A stretch of 12,445 nt of DNA from an uncultured Oscillospiraceae bacterium (GTDB lineage: Bacteria > Bacillota > Clostridia > Oscillospirales > Oscillospiraceae), in assembly GCA_934591745.1 (NCBI GenBank), contig CAKTPQ010000035.1, positions 1 to 12,445 of the forward strand. Direction: 5' to 3'. The stretch's first letter is position 1. Every line of letters starts with the position of its first letter. The position numbers and the translations under genes are program-made. Shown here piece by piece: positions 1-5,193 of the stretch. The notes beneath the pieces are model-generated. The model did not search any database. It was not told the DNA's origin and saw only the letters and a program-made list of their open reading frames with translations.

Positions 1-77
1 GCTGTCTTCCGCTCCCGTCTGGTGCTTTTCGTTTCGTTCGTTGTTTAATTTACAAGGTACACGTCCCACGCGGAACA
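1..77 (-). other. Probable rRNA operon leader (5' part, continues off the left edge)
   Basis: Read on the minus strand, this is the transcribed start downstream of two strong leftward promoters. It contains a segment (GTACCTTGTAAATTAAAC, complement of about 46-63) that resembles the 'ACCTTGAAAA-TNAA' leader/boxA-like sequence found before 16S genes in many Clostridia. No convincing ORF lies here. The 16S gene itself is outside the window, so the assignment is inference from promoter strength, leader resemblance and the rRNA gene at the other edge. It could instead be the leader of another stable RNA. Confidence 0.45.
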
Positions 78-83
78 GTCATT

Positions 84-112
84 ATTCTAGCAGATATCAG
101 CCATCTTGTCAA
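84..112 (-). promoter_or_regulatory. Leftward sigma-A promoter P2 (rrn-like)
   Basis: On the minus strand there is a perfect -35 TTGACA (107-112), a 17-bp spacer and a -10 TAGAAT (84-89), with a start expected near 77. AT-rich sequence just upstream (113-140) could act as an UP element. Near-consensus elements in tandem with a second promoter 110 bp upstream are typical of rRNA operons. Confidence 0.75.
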
Positions 113-192
113 CTACTAATTTTACTTATTTTTGACAATTTTCGTTGCCGTCCGGCTTTGTTCTGCCCGCCGTCCTCGCGGACAGCTTGGTT

Positions 193-221
193 AGATTACC
201 ACATGCTGCATCGCTTTGCAA
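193..221 (-). promoter_or_regulatory. Leftward sigma-A promoter P1 (rrn-like)
   Basis: On the minus strand there is a -35 TTGCAA (216-221), a 17-bp spacer and a -10 TAATCT (193-198). It points the same way as the stronger promoter at 84-112, giving a tandem P1/P2 layout. The next stretch to the right, about 222-355, has no convincing gene. It holds small inverted repeats (TGCTA-TGG-TAGCA at 247-259; AGCAGT/ACTGCT at 256-261 and 274-279) whose role I cannot assign. Confidence 0.6.
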
Positions 222-355
222 CCCCCAATTTCACTTTTCGGCTTCTTGCTATGGTAGCAGTGTTTCTATAAGTACTGCTTATTCCAGTTTTTATGCACAC
301 ACTTCTCGCCACCTATAAATAATGTACGACATGGTCATCTCTGTTTCACCGCCCC

Positions 356-384
356 TTGACAAATTCCCGCTCACGTGCTAAGAT
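356..384 (+). promoter_or_regulatory. Promoter of the TPP riboswitch-thiT unit
   Basis: Perfect -35 TTGACA (356-361), 17-bp spacer and -10 TAAGAT (379-384). Transcription should start near 391, immediately before the TPP aptamer, so the whole riboswitch lies in the 5' leader. Confidence 0.85.
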
Positions 385-392
385 ATGCCCAC

Positions 393-488
393 AATCCAAG
401 GGGTGCTGGCGCAAGCCGGCTGAGATGAGACGTATCGCCGTCCGGTCCCTCGAACCTGATCCGGGTAATGCCGGCGTAGGAATGCGAA
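393..488 (+). ncRNA. TPP (thiamine pyrophosphate) riboswitch, THI element
   Basis: The conserved THI-box core is present in order: GGGGTGC at 400-406, GGCTGAGATGA at 418-428, then CTCGAACCTGAT at 449-460 and CCGGGTAATGCCGGCGTAGG at 461-480. These build the pyrimidine- and pyrophosphate-sensing arms of the aptamer. The element sits just after a consensus promoter and before a terminator and a thiamine transporter gene. It should lower thiT expression when TPP is plentiful. The core match is unambiguous; the exact ends are approximate. Confidence 0.95.
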
Positions 489-552
489 CATATTGTCTTT
501 TGTTTTCCGCATTGCGACGCCTGCATGGCTCGCCATGCGGGAATTTCTTTTT
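473..552 (+). terminator. Riboswitch expression platform: antiterminator and intrinsic terminator
   Basis: Terminator: a 9-bp stem, 520-528 paired with 533-541 (loop CTCG), followed by the T-tract TTTCTTTTT at 544-552. Candidate antiterminator: GGCGT (473-477) with ACGCC (517-521), plus AATGCG (481-486) with CGCATT (508-513), with a 3x3 internal loop between them. Its 5' strand lies inside the aptamer 3' end, so TPP binding should block it. It overlaps the terminator stem by only two bases, so its exclusion of the terminator is partly inferred. The T-tract ends right before the thiT Shine-Dalgarno at 553. Confidence 0.8.
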
Positions 553-567
553 CTGGAGGTACTGTTT

Positions 568-1128
568 ATGAATCACATGAAGGTCCGCGCCCTGTGCGAG
601 GGCGCCGTACTGCTGGCCGTGGCCCAGATCCTCAGCTACATCAAGCTGTGGGAGATGCCCTGGGGCGGCAGCATCGTCCTGTCCATGGTGCCGCTGGTGC
701 TGTACGCCGTCCGCTGGGGACTGGGCGCCGGTCTGCTGGACGGCTTCCTGTTCGGTGTGCTGCAGTTCATGTTTGACGGCGGCTTCGCCATCGGCTGGGA
801 ATCCATCATCGGCGACTATCTGCTGGCCTTTACGGTGCTGGGTCTGGCCGGTCTGTTTGCCCGCCGCCGCAGCGGTGTTTTCCTGGGTACGCTGGTAGCC
901 GGCGGCGCCCGCTTCCTGGTCCACTATGTGGTGGGCGCCACCATCTGGGCCGCCTACATGCCCGACACCTTCTTCGGCATGACCATGCACAGCCCCTGGT
1001 TCTACTCCCTGCTGTACAACCTGGCCTACATGCTGCCCAACATCGCCATCACGCTGCTGATCTTCACCATCGCCTACAAGCCGCTGGGCAAGTACCTGAC
1101 CGGCGCCGATCTGGAGCCGGCCAAGTAA
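568..1128 (+). CDS. thiT: Thiamine transporter ThiT (ECF transporter S component)
   Basis: A 186-residue, very hydrophobic protein with about six membrane helices. It is the substrate-binding S component that captures thiamine and works with a shared ECF energising module (EcfA/A'/T) encoded elsewhere. Family features visible: an N-terminal MPWGGSIVLSMVPL stretch (residues 30-43), an acidic/tyrosine patch with DYLLAF (83-88), and a C-terminal region with HYVVGATIW (119-127) and PWFYSLLYN (143-151). This matches the thiamine-binding region of known ThiT proteins, rich in Trp, His, Tyr and Asn. The ATG at 568 is chosen because CTGGAGGT (553-560) lies 7 bases upstream; an in-frame extension to 493 would run through the riboswitch terminator. 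The riboswitch supports thiamine as substrate, and a terminator follows directly. Confidence 0.95.
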   Translation: MNHMKVRALCEGAVLLAVAQILSYIKLWEMPWGGSIVLSMVPLVLYAVRWGLGAGLLDGFLFGVLQFMFDGGFAIGWESIIGDYLLAFTVLGLAGLFARRRSGVFLGTLVAGGARFLVHYVVGATIWAAYMPDTFFGMTMHSPWFYSLLYNLAYMLPNIAITLLIFTIAYKPLGKYLTGADLEPAK

Positions 1129-1143
1129 ACCGCCTCCCTCTCC

Positions 1144-1187
1144 GCGCCCGGTTCTCTTCCCCTCTGGAGGGCCGGGCGCAATTTTTT
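1144..1187 (+). terminator. Intrinsic terminator of thiT
   Basis: GCGCCCGG (1144-1151) pairs with CCGGGCGC (1172-1179) around a partly paired interior, followed by AA and six T (1182-1187). It lies 16 bases after the thiT stop. Confidence 0.9.
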
Positions 1188-1208
1188 CTCGGGTAGTGCA
1201 AAAGGGTA

Positions 1209-1236
1209 TTGACAAACGCCCTAAAACCTGTATAAT
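1209..1236 (+). promoter_or_regulatory. Promoter of tRNA-Gln
   Basis: Perfect -35 TTGACA (1209-1214) and perfect -10 TATAAT (1231-1236), with a 16-bp spacer. Transcription should start near 1243, giving a very short leader before the tRNA at 1258. Confidence 0.9.
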
Positions 1237-1257
1237 AGTTTTTGTTCGTCAGAACAT

Positions 1258-1331
1258 AGCGGGATTGTGTAAAGGTAGCACAGCGGACTCTGACTCCGTA
1301 TGTGAGGGTTCGAATCCTTCTCCCGCTGCCA
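1258..1331 (+). tRNA. tRNA-Gln (anticodon CTG)
   Basis: A complete cloverleaf can be folded. Acceptor AGCGGGA (1258-1264) pairs with TCCCGCT (1321-1327). The D stem is GTGT/GCAC. The anticodon arm is GCGGA-CTCTGAC-TCCGT with anticodon CTG, reading CAG (Gln). The T arm is GAGGG-TTCGAAT-CCTTC. Discriminator G1328 is followed by an encoded CCA (1329-1331). It is a single gene with its own consensus promoter and terminator, not part of an rRNA or tRNA cluster. CTG is the rarer glutamine isoacceptor beside TTG and fits a GC-rich genome that uses CAG heavily. Confidence 0.96.
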
Positions 1332-1363
1332 AAGAGACACGGCTTGGCCGTGTCTCTTTTTTT
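1331..1363 (+). terminator. Intrinsic terminator of tRNA-Gln
   Basis: A perfect 13-bp stem, AAAGAGACACGGC (1331-1343) with GCCGTGTCTCTTT (1347-1359), loop TTG, continuing into a T run to 1363. The stem starts on the last A of the CCA end, so trimming must remove the hairpin right at the mature 3' end. Confidence 0.93.
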
Positions 1364-1376
1364 ATTTTCCCATCCC

Positions 1377-1406
1377 TGCAACCTTTTTCGCCTGTTTTGC
1401 GTTATG
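1377..1406 (+). promoter_or_regulatory. Putative ECF-type (autoregulatory) promoter of the sigma/anti-sigma pair
   Basis: TGCAACCTTTTT (1377-1388) and CGTTAT (1400-1405) are 17 bp apart between the AAC and the CGT. This resembles the 'TGNAAC...CGT' promoters used by several Bacillus ECF sigma factors such as SigW and SigM. No good housekeeping promoter lies between the tRNA terminator and the sigma gene. Recognition by the sigma factor encoded downstream is inference. Confidence 0.5.
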
Positions 1407-1457
1407 ATAGATGACGGCCGTCAAGAAAACATTCCCCCCGTAAAGGAAGTGAAGGAT

Positions 1458-2048
1458 TTGACAGAGGAACAGGCCCTGCGCCAGATCCAGCGCGGCTCCC
1501 AGGAGGCGCTGGTGTGGTTCATCGACCGCTACGGCGCGTATGTCAGCGCCATCATCCGCGGCATCCTCGGCGCCGCGCTGCCCGAGTCCGACGTGGAGGA
1601 AACCGCCTCCGATGTGTTTTTCTCCCTCTGGAACAACGCTGAAAAGGTGCGCAGCGGCGCGGCCCGCCCGTGGCTCAGCGCTGTGGCCCGCAATGCCGCC
1701 CGCGACCGGCTTCGCTGGGCCGTGCCGGAGCAGCCCCTCCCGGAGGATGCAATTCTCGTGGACGACCGCACGCCGGAGACGGCGCTGACAGAAAAAGAGC
1801 GGACGGCCCGCGTGCGTCTGGCTCTGCTGTCGCTGGAGCCTGCGGACCGGGAGGTCTTTCTCCGCCGCTACTATTACTGCCAGAAGCTGGGCGATATATC
1901 CCAGGAGATGGGGCTGAACGAGTCCACCGTCAAGTCCAAGCTGCGCCGCGGGCGCGAAAAGCTGAGGAGCTTCCTGCTGCGGGAGGTGCCATACGACGAA
2001 GTATCGGAAAAAGGAGGTACGGCATGGAATACGATATCTACGAGCTGA
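1458..2048 (+). CDS. ECF-family RNA polymerase sigma factor
   Basis: A 196-residue sigma-70 family regulator of the extracytoplasmic-function type. It would direct RNA polymerase to a small stress or envelope regulon. Region 2 spans roughly residues 16-88 (core binding and -10 recognition, with SDVFFSLWN and PWLSAVARNAARDRLR). Region 4 spans roughly 121-174, with LSLEPADREVFLRRYY and a helix-turn-helix ending NESTVKSKLRRGREKLR. Start choice: the TTG at 1458 has AAGGAAG (1443-1449) 8 bases upstream and gives an N-terminus LTEEQALRQIQRG typical of this family. The upstream ATG at 1404 has no Shine-Dalgarno and overlaps the putative ECF promoter's -10. If that promoter is wrong, the ATG start (214 residues) remains possible. 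The 3' end overlaps the next gene by 25 bases, so the two are translationally coupled. Confidence 0.88.
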   Translation: MTEEQALRQIQRGSQEALVWFIDRYGAYVSAIIRGILGAALPESDVEETASDVFFSLWNNAEKVRSGAARPWLSAVARNAARDRLRWAVPEQPLPEDAILVDDRTPETALTEKERTARVRLALLSLEPADREVFLRRYYYCQKLGDISQEMGLNESTVKSKLRRGREKLRSFLLREVPYDEVSEKGGTAWNTISTS

Positions 2049-3169
2049 TGCGCGGTGTGCAGGACGACAGCGTACCGCTGCCGGAGGACGGAGCCGCCGG
2101 CCTCCGCCGGATCAAGGAGCTGACGATGAACAAAATTCAGGAAAATCAGGGTGCCCGCGGTGTACGCCCTATCCGCCGCATGACCCGCGTGATGCTGGTG
2201 GCCGCCTTCGCGGCAGCGCTGTGCATTGCCACCGTGGCCGCCGCCAGACTGGGCGTGGCCGACGCCTTCAAGGGCTTTTTCGGTCAGCTGAACGAGAGCC
2301 AGCGGCAGGTCATGGAGACGCTGGGCACCACGGATCTCCCCGCCCCCGTCACCAGCCACGGCACCACCATCACACCGGTGGCAGCCATCTGCGACAAGCA
2401 CAACTACTATCTGCGTCTGCGCATCGAGGCCCCGGCGGGCACGACGCTGCGCATTCCCGCCCCCAGCGAGGGCTGGCTCCAGCTTTCCGTGCTGGACAGC
2501 AATACCCTCGACCCCGACGTCCTGCAGGTGGAGGGCTGCGATGAGACGCCCTTCTACTTCTGGTACGCCGCGTGGTACGATGACACGCCCGGCGACAACA
2601 TGCTGGAAACAGTGGTCTGGCTCAGCAGTCACGGGCAAGGGCAGCGCAACCCCGACCCCTACCGGCCCGGCGATCCCATTTGGGTGGATTTCACCGACGA
2701 TACCCCCAAGTCCGTGAACATCCACAACATCTCCGTGCAGAACGATGACCATGAATACACCGTCCTGCTGGAGGGCGACTGGCACTTTGACCTGCCTCCT
2801 GCCCAGGAACATCCCACGCTGCACATCGATACCTCCGGTCTGACGGAGGAGAGCACCGACCCAGGCCGCATGATCTATCCGGACTATTTCAACATCTCCG
2901 CCCTGAGTCTGGAGTTCGAGTACCGCTACGACCCGCTGTATGTGGATGTGGAGTACCCCGACTGCGTAGAGCGCGAGGAGAAATGCTGCGAGGTCAGGGA
3001 CGGCTGGGAGGTGGTGCTCAAGGACGGCAGCAGCGTCCCGCTGGGCGCCAACAGCGGAGACGGCTATCACGACTTCGCCTATCTGATCCAGCCCTTTACT
3101 GCTCCCATCGACATCACGCAGGTGGATCACATCCGCTTTGGCGATCTGATCATCCCTGTTGAACCGTAA
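2024..3169 (+). CDS. Membrane-anchored anti-sigma-like protein (DUF4179-like)
   Basis: A 381-residue single-pass protein. Residues 1-53 are a charged cytoplasmic tail that would contact the sigma factor. One hydrophobic helix lies at about 54-75 (VMLVAAFAAALCIATVAAA). The remaining roughly 300 residues are predicted outside the membrane. The segment after the helix (AFKGFFGQLNESQRQVMETL, 81-100, then SHGTTITPVAAICDKHNYYL) resembles DUF4179 proteins, which in Clostridia are commonly encoded directly after an ECF sigma factor. The outer part is beta-rich, acidic and aromatic, with cysteines at ICDK, EGCDE, PDCVE and KCCEV and no enzyme motif I recognise. Start ATG 2024 has AAGGAGG (2011-2017) upstream, inside the sigma gene. 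Function as anti-sigma factor or envelope sensor is inferred from position and topology. Confidence 0.75.
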   Translation: MEYDIYELMRGVQDDSVPLPEDGAAGLRRIKELTMNKIQENQGARGVRPIRRMTRVMLVAAFAAALCIATVAAARLGVADAFKGFFGQLNESQRQVMETLGTTDLPAPVTSHGTTITPVAAICDKHNYYLRLRIEAPAGTTLRIPAPSEGWLQLSVLDSNTLDPDVLQVEGCDETPFYFWYAAWYDDTPGDNMLETVVWLSSHGQGQRNPDPYRPGDPIWVDFTDDTPKSVNIHNISVQNDDHEYTVLLEGDWHFDLPPAQEHPTLHIDTSGLTEESTDPGRMIYPDYFNISALSLEFEYRYDPLYVDVEYPDCVEREEKCCEVRDGWEVVLKDGSSVPLGANSGDGYHDFAYLIQPFTAPIDITQVDHIRFGDLIIPVEP

Positions 3170-3185
3170 AAGCGGTTATGATGCG

Positions 3186-3222
3186 CATTGTCCCCGGTCT
3201 GTGGCCGGGGACAATGTTTTTT
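3186..3222 (+). terminator. Intrinsic terminator of the sigma/anti-sigma operon
   Basis: A perfect 12-bp stem, CATTGTCCCCGG (3186-3197) with CCGGGGACAATG (3205-3216), then six T (3217-3222). It touches the stop codon of the convergent small gene (3221-3223). On the minus strand the hairpin is not followed by a T run, so it probably serves the plus strand only. Confidence 0.93.
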
Positions 3223-3394
3223 ACTCATCTCTTTCGGTCTTTCTATCCGAGAATACCAGCACCTGCGCCTCGCTCTCCATCTCAGCAGTCTGTATGTATA
3301 GCTCCTCGCATGCCTGTTCCGCCTCCGCTAACAACTCCATCGCCCGCTCTATGGCATCCACCGCCGTCAGATACATTTTCTTATAGTCCGCCAT
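3221..3394 (-). CDS. Small helical hypothetical protein (MADYKKMYL family)
   Basis: A 57-residue acidic protein beginning MADYKKMYLTAVDAIERAME and rich in Glu, Ala, Leu and Met. It is predicted to be almost wholly helical or a short coiled coil, with no signal peptide or membrane segment. From memory, similar short MADYKKxY proteins are common in Clostridia, often near XRE regulators or mobile regions; I know of no function. Start ATG (3394) has AAGGAG 8 bases upstream; a GTG nine bases further up is less well placed. It is divergent from the XRE gene and shares the palindromic operator with it, so the two are probably co-regulated. Confidence 0.7.
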   Translation of the reverse strand: MADYKKMYLTAVDAIERAMELLAEAEQACEELYIQTAEMESEAQVLVFSDRKTERDE

Positions 3395-3424
3395 TTTCCC
3401 CACTCCTTTTTGGTTATCCTCTCG

Positions 3425-3469
3425 TTTTAGTAAAGATATTTACTAAAATCAATAGTAAATATCTTTACT
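3425..3469. promoter_or_regulatory. Nested palindromic operator between divergent small gene and XRE gene
   Basis: Site 1 is a perfect palindrome with 10-bp arms, TTTTAGTAAA (3425-3434) and TTTACTAAAA (3439-3448), around GATA. Site 2, AGTAAATATCTTTACT (3454-3469), has 6-bp arms and is the exact reverse complement of the site 1 core (3429-3444). The sites sit between the two divergent start codons. They overlap weak promoter-like elements: plus-strand -10 TACAAT at 3473-3478, and a minus-strand TTGATT/TAAAAC pair with a 17-bp spacer. Binding by the adjacent XRE protein is inference. Confidence 0.75.
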
Positions 3470-3500
3470 GGCTACAATACTGCCAAAGGAGTGGTGCAGT

Positions 3501-3713
3501 ATGGGCTTTCCCTATCAGCGGCGGCTGCGGGATCTGCGGGAGGATCATGACAAAACGCAGCAGGACATTGCCGATATCCTCGGCACATCTCAGACCATGT
3601 ACGCCCGTTATGAGCGGGGTGCCAACGAGCTGCCGCTGCGGCACCTGCTGAAGCTGGCGGATTATTACGGCGTCTCCGCCGATTATCTTCTGGGCCGCAG
3701 CGACACCATGTGA
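3501..3713 (+). CDS. XRE-family helix-turn-helix regulator
   Basis: A 70-residue single-domain DNA-binding protein of the Cro/CI type. The helix-turn-helix covers about residues 17-40 (KTQQDIADILGTSQTMYARYERG). The C-terminal NELPLRHLLKLADYYGVSADYLLG ends with the DYLLG signature of this family. It has no extra dimerisation or sensor domain. ATG 3501 has AAAGGAG (3485-3491) 9 bases upstream. It most likely represses its own promoter and the divergent small gene through the double palindrome just upstream. No phage integrase or structural gene accompanies it, so it is either a stand-alone regulator or a remnant of a mobile element. Confidence 0.9.
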   Translation: MGFPYQRRLRDLREDHDKTQQDIADILGTSQTMYARYERGANELPLRHLLKLADYYGVSADYLLGRSDTM

Positions 3714-3739
3714 CCTGCAAGTACCCGCATGAACCACAC

Positions 3740-3779
3740 AGTGCCCCGGGCCGTATGGTCCGGGGCGCTGGTTTCTATT
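3740..3779 (+). terminator. Hairpin between convergent XRE gene and xdhC
   Basis: A 13-bp stem with one G-T at each end region, 3740-3752 paired with 3757-3769 (loop GTAT), followed by the T-rich TTTCTATTTT. It suits termination of the XRE gene. For the xdh operon arriving from the right, no T run follows the hairpin, so that operon may rely on this stem alone or read through. Confidence 0.65.
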
Positions 3780-3780
3780 T

Positions 3781-4293
3781 TCAGGTATTCAGGAACGGAT
3801 CGTCCAGCTTGCCTAGCCGGCGCAGCATGGTCTTTTTCACCGCCTTGAAGATGTTCTCGTAGCCGGTGCAGCGGCACAGGTGTCCGCTCAGCAGCTTGCG
3901 CAGCTCGTCATCACTGTACAGCACGCCGCGATCCAAAATCTCCACCGCCGTCATCAGAAAGCCGGGAATGCAGAAGCCGCACTGGATGGCCGTCTCCTCC
4001 ATGAACGCCTGCTGGATGTCGGACAGCTCGCCGTTGGGGCCCATCAGCCCCTCCAGCGTGGTGATGTGCTTGCCCTCGGCCCACACCGCCAGATACAGGC
4101 AGGAGTTGAAGCACTCGCCGTCGATGAGCACGTTGCACGCGCCGCACTCGCCCACCTCGCAGCCCTTTTTCACGCTGGTCAGGCTGAAATCGTTGCGGAG
4201 CATATCGGTCAGGGATGCGCGCACATCCACCATCTGCTCCACTTCCCTGCCGTTGATGGTGCAGGTCACCAGCTGATACTGCTTCTTCGCCAT
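3781..4293 (-). CDS. xdhC: Xanthine dehydrogenase iron-sulfur subunit XdhC
   Basis: A 170-residue subunit carrying two [2Fe-2S] clusters that pass electrons from the molybdenum site to FAD. The N-terminal plant-ferredoxin-like cluster uses C45, C50, C53 and C65 (GCEVGECGAC, then NSC). The C-terminal helical cluster uses C105, C108, C140 and C142 (CGFC and CRCTGYENI). All eight ligands are present and the length is normal for the family. The ATG at 4293 shares one base with the stop of xdhB (TAATG), preceded by GGAGGTG, indicating translational coupling; the reading frame stays open upstream inside xdhB. It is the last gene of xdhABC. Related enzymes, such as nicotinate or hydroxybenzoyl-CoA dehydrogenases, use near-identical subunits, so the substrate comes from the XdhA assignment. 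Confidence 0.93.
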   Translation of the reverse strand: MAKKQYQLVTCTINGREVEQMVDVRASLTDMLRNDFSLTSVKKGCEVGECGACNVLIDGECFNSCLYLAVWAEGKHITTLEGLMGPNGELSDIQQAFMEETAIQCGFCIPGFLMTAVEILDRGVLYSDDELRKLLSGHLCRCTGYENIFKAVKKTMLRRLGKLDDPFLNT

Positions 4294-5180
4294 TACAGCA
4301 CACCTCCCGCCAGCTTCACAGATTCGATGAGGCACCGCTTGGCGCTCTCCACGGCGATATGGCTGCGGAACGCCTTGCTGGCGCGCCACGAATCGCGGGG
4401 ATTGATGTCCTCCAGCACCCTGCGGCCGAATTCCTCGATGTTCTCCAGCGTCACGGCCTTGCCGTTGATGAACGCCTCCGCGTTCACCGCCCGCATGGGC
4501 ACGGGGCCTGCCACACCGAAAGCGATACGCACCCGCTCAAACGTCTTTCCGTCGGGGCTGAGCCGCGCATTGACGGAGGTACCCAGCGTAGCGATGTCCA
4601 TGGCGTTGCGCATGGCGTATTTGATATAGTGTCCCCACGTCCGGTCATAGGACGTCTTGGGGATGAGGATGGCGGTCTGGATCTCGCCGTCCTCCACCCG
4701 CAGATCCACCGTACCCGCCTTGATGTAGAAGTCCTTGATGGGTACGCGGCGCACGCCGTTCTTGCCGGTGATCTCCACGATGGCCTCCCATGCGTGGAGC
4801 GTGGAGGCGGAATCGGCGGAGGTCACGCCGTTGCAGGTGTTGCCGCCGATGGTACCGGCGTTGCGGATCTGGGGGCCGCCCACCATATCCACCGCCTCGC
4901 CCAGCACGTTGATGTACTGCTGGATAATGGGGTCGTTGGTGATGTGGGTAAAGCTGGTGAGACTGCCGATGCGGATGTTTTCTTCCCCGTCGATGGAGAT
5001 GCCCCGCATCTCATCGCACTTCTGAATGGAGATCAGCGCCTTGCCGGCCCGCTTGCCCTCGCGCATCTGCACCAGCACGTCGGTGCCGCCGGCGATGATC
5101 TGCGCCTCGGGGTGCTCCAGCCGCAGGCGCACCGCGTCCTGTACGTCCCTGGCCTCGTACAGTGCCAACATATCATACAT
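4293..5180 (-). CDS. xdhB: Xanthine dehydrogenase FAD-binding subunit XdhB
   Basis: A 295-residue flavoprotein of the CO dehydrogenase medium-chain/FAD_binding_5 type. It takes electrons from XdhC and hands them to NAD+ or another acceptor. FAD-contact motifs are IIAGGTDVLVQMR (residues 28-40) and GGPQIRNAGTIGGNTCNG (101-118). The later YAMRNAMDIATLG segment is shared with Escherichia coli XdhB, and similarity as I recall it extends through the C-terminal RDSWRASKAFR stretch. The ATG at 5180 has GAGGAGGG upstream, 13 bases after the xdhA stop; the frame extends to 5246 but without a ribosome site. Its size and motif set are complete. It may also be the only flavin partner available locally for the fused hydroxylase encoded at 8343-10934. 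Confidence 0.94.
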   Translation of the reverse strand: MYDMLALYEARDVQDAVRLRLEHPEAQIIAGGTDVLVQMREGKRAGKALISIQKCDEMRGISIDGEENIRIGSLTSFTHITNDPIIQQYINVLGEAVDMVGGPQIRNAGTIGGNTCNGVTSADSASTLHAWEAIVEITGKNGVRRVPIKDFYIKAGTVDLRVEDGEIQTAILIPKTSYDRTWGHYIKYAMRNAMDIATLGTSVNARLSPDGKTFERVRIAFGVAGPVPMRAVNAEAFINGKAVTLENIEEFGRRVLEDINPRDSWRASKAFRSHIAVESAKRCLIESVKLAGGVL

Positions 5181-5193
5181 AGCTTGTCCCTCC

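Noticed and set aside
217..242. A second ECF-type promoter on the plus strand (TGCAAC...CGGC)
   Set aside because: The -10 reads CGGC rather than CGT, no gene starts within a sensible distance, and the bases belong to the leftward promoter at 193-221.
41..271. A 76-codon plus-strand frame at the left edge
   Set aside because: It runs antisense through the leftward promoters, has no ribosome site and no protein-like composition.
1874..3130. A 418-codon open frame on the minus strand opposite the anti-sigma-like gene
   Set aside because: It is antisense to a gene with a good start, a membrane helix and an operon context. Its composition (repeated Val/Gly/His/Gln) looks like a codon-bias shadow.
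3501..3713. XRE gene as evidence of a prophage or integrated element
   Set aside because: No integrase, structural, replication or attachment-site signal is seen around it. The neighbours are ordinary chromosomal genes with their own terminators.
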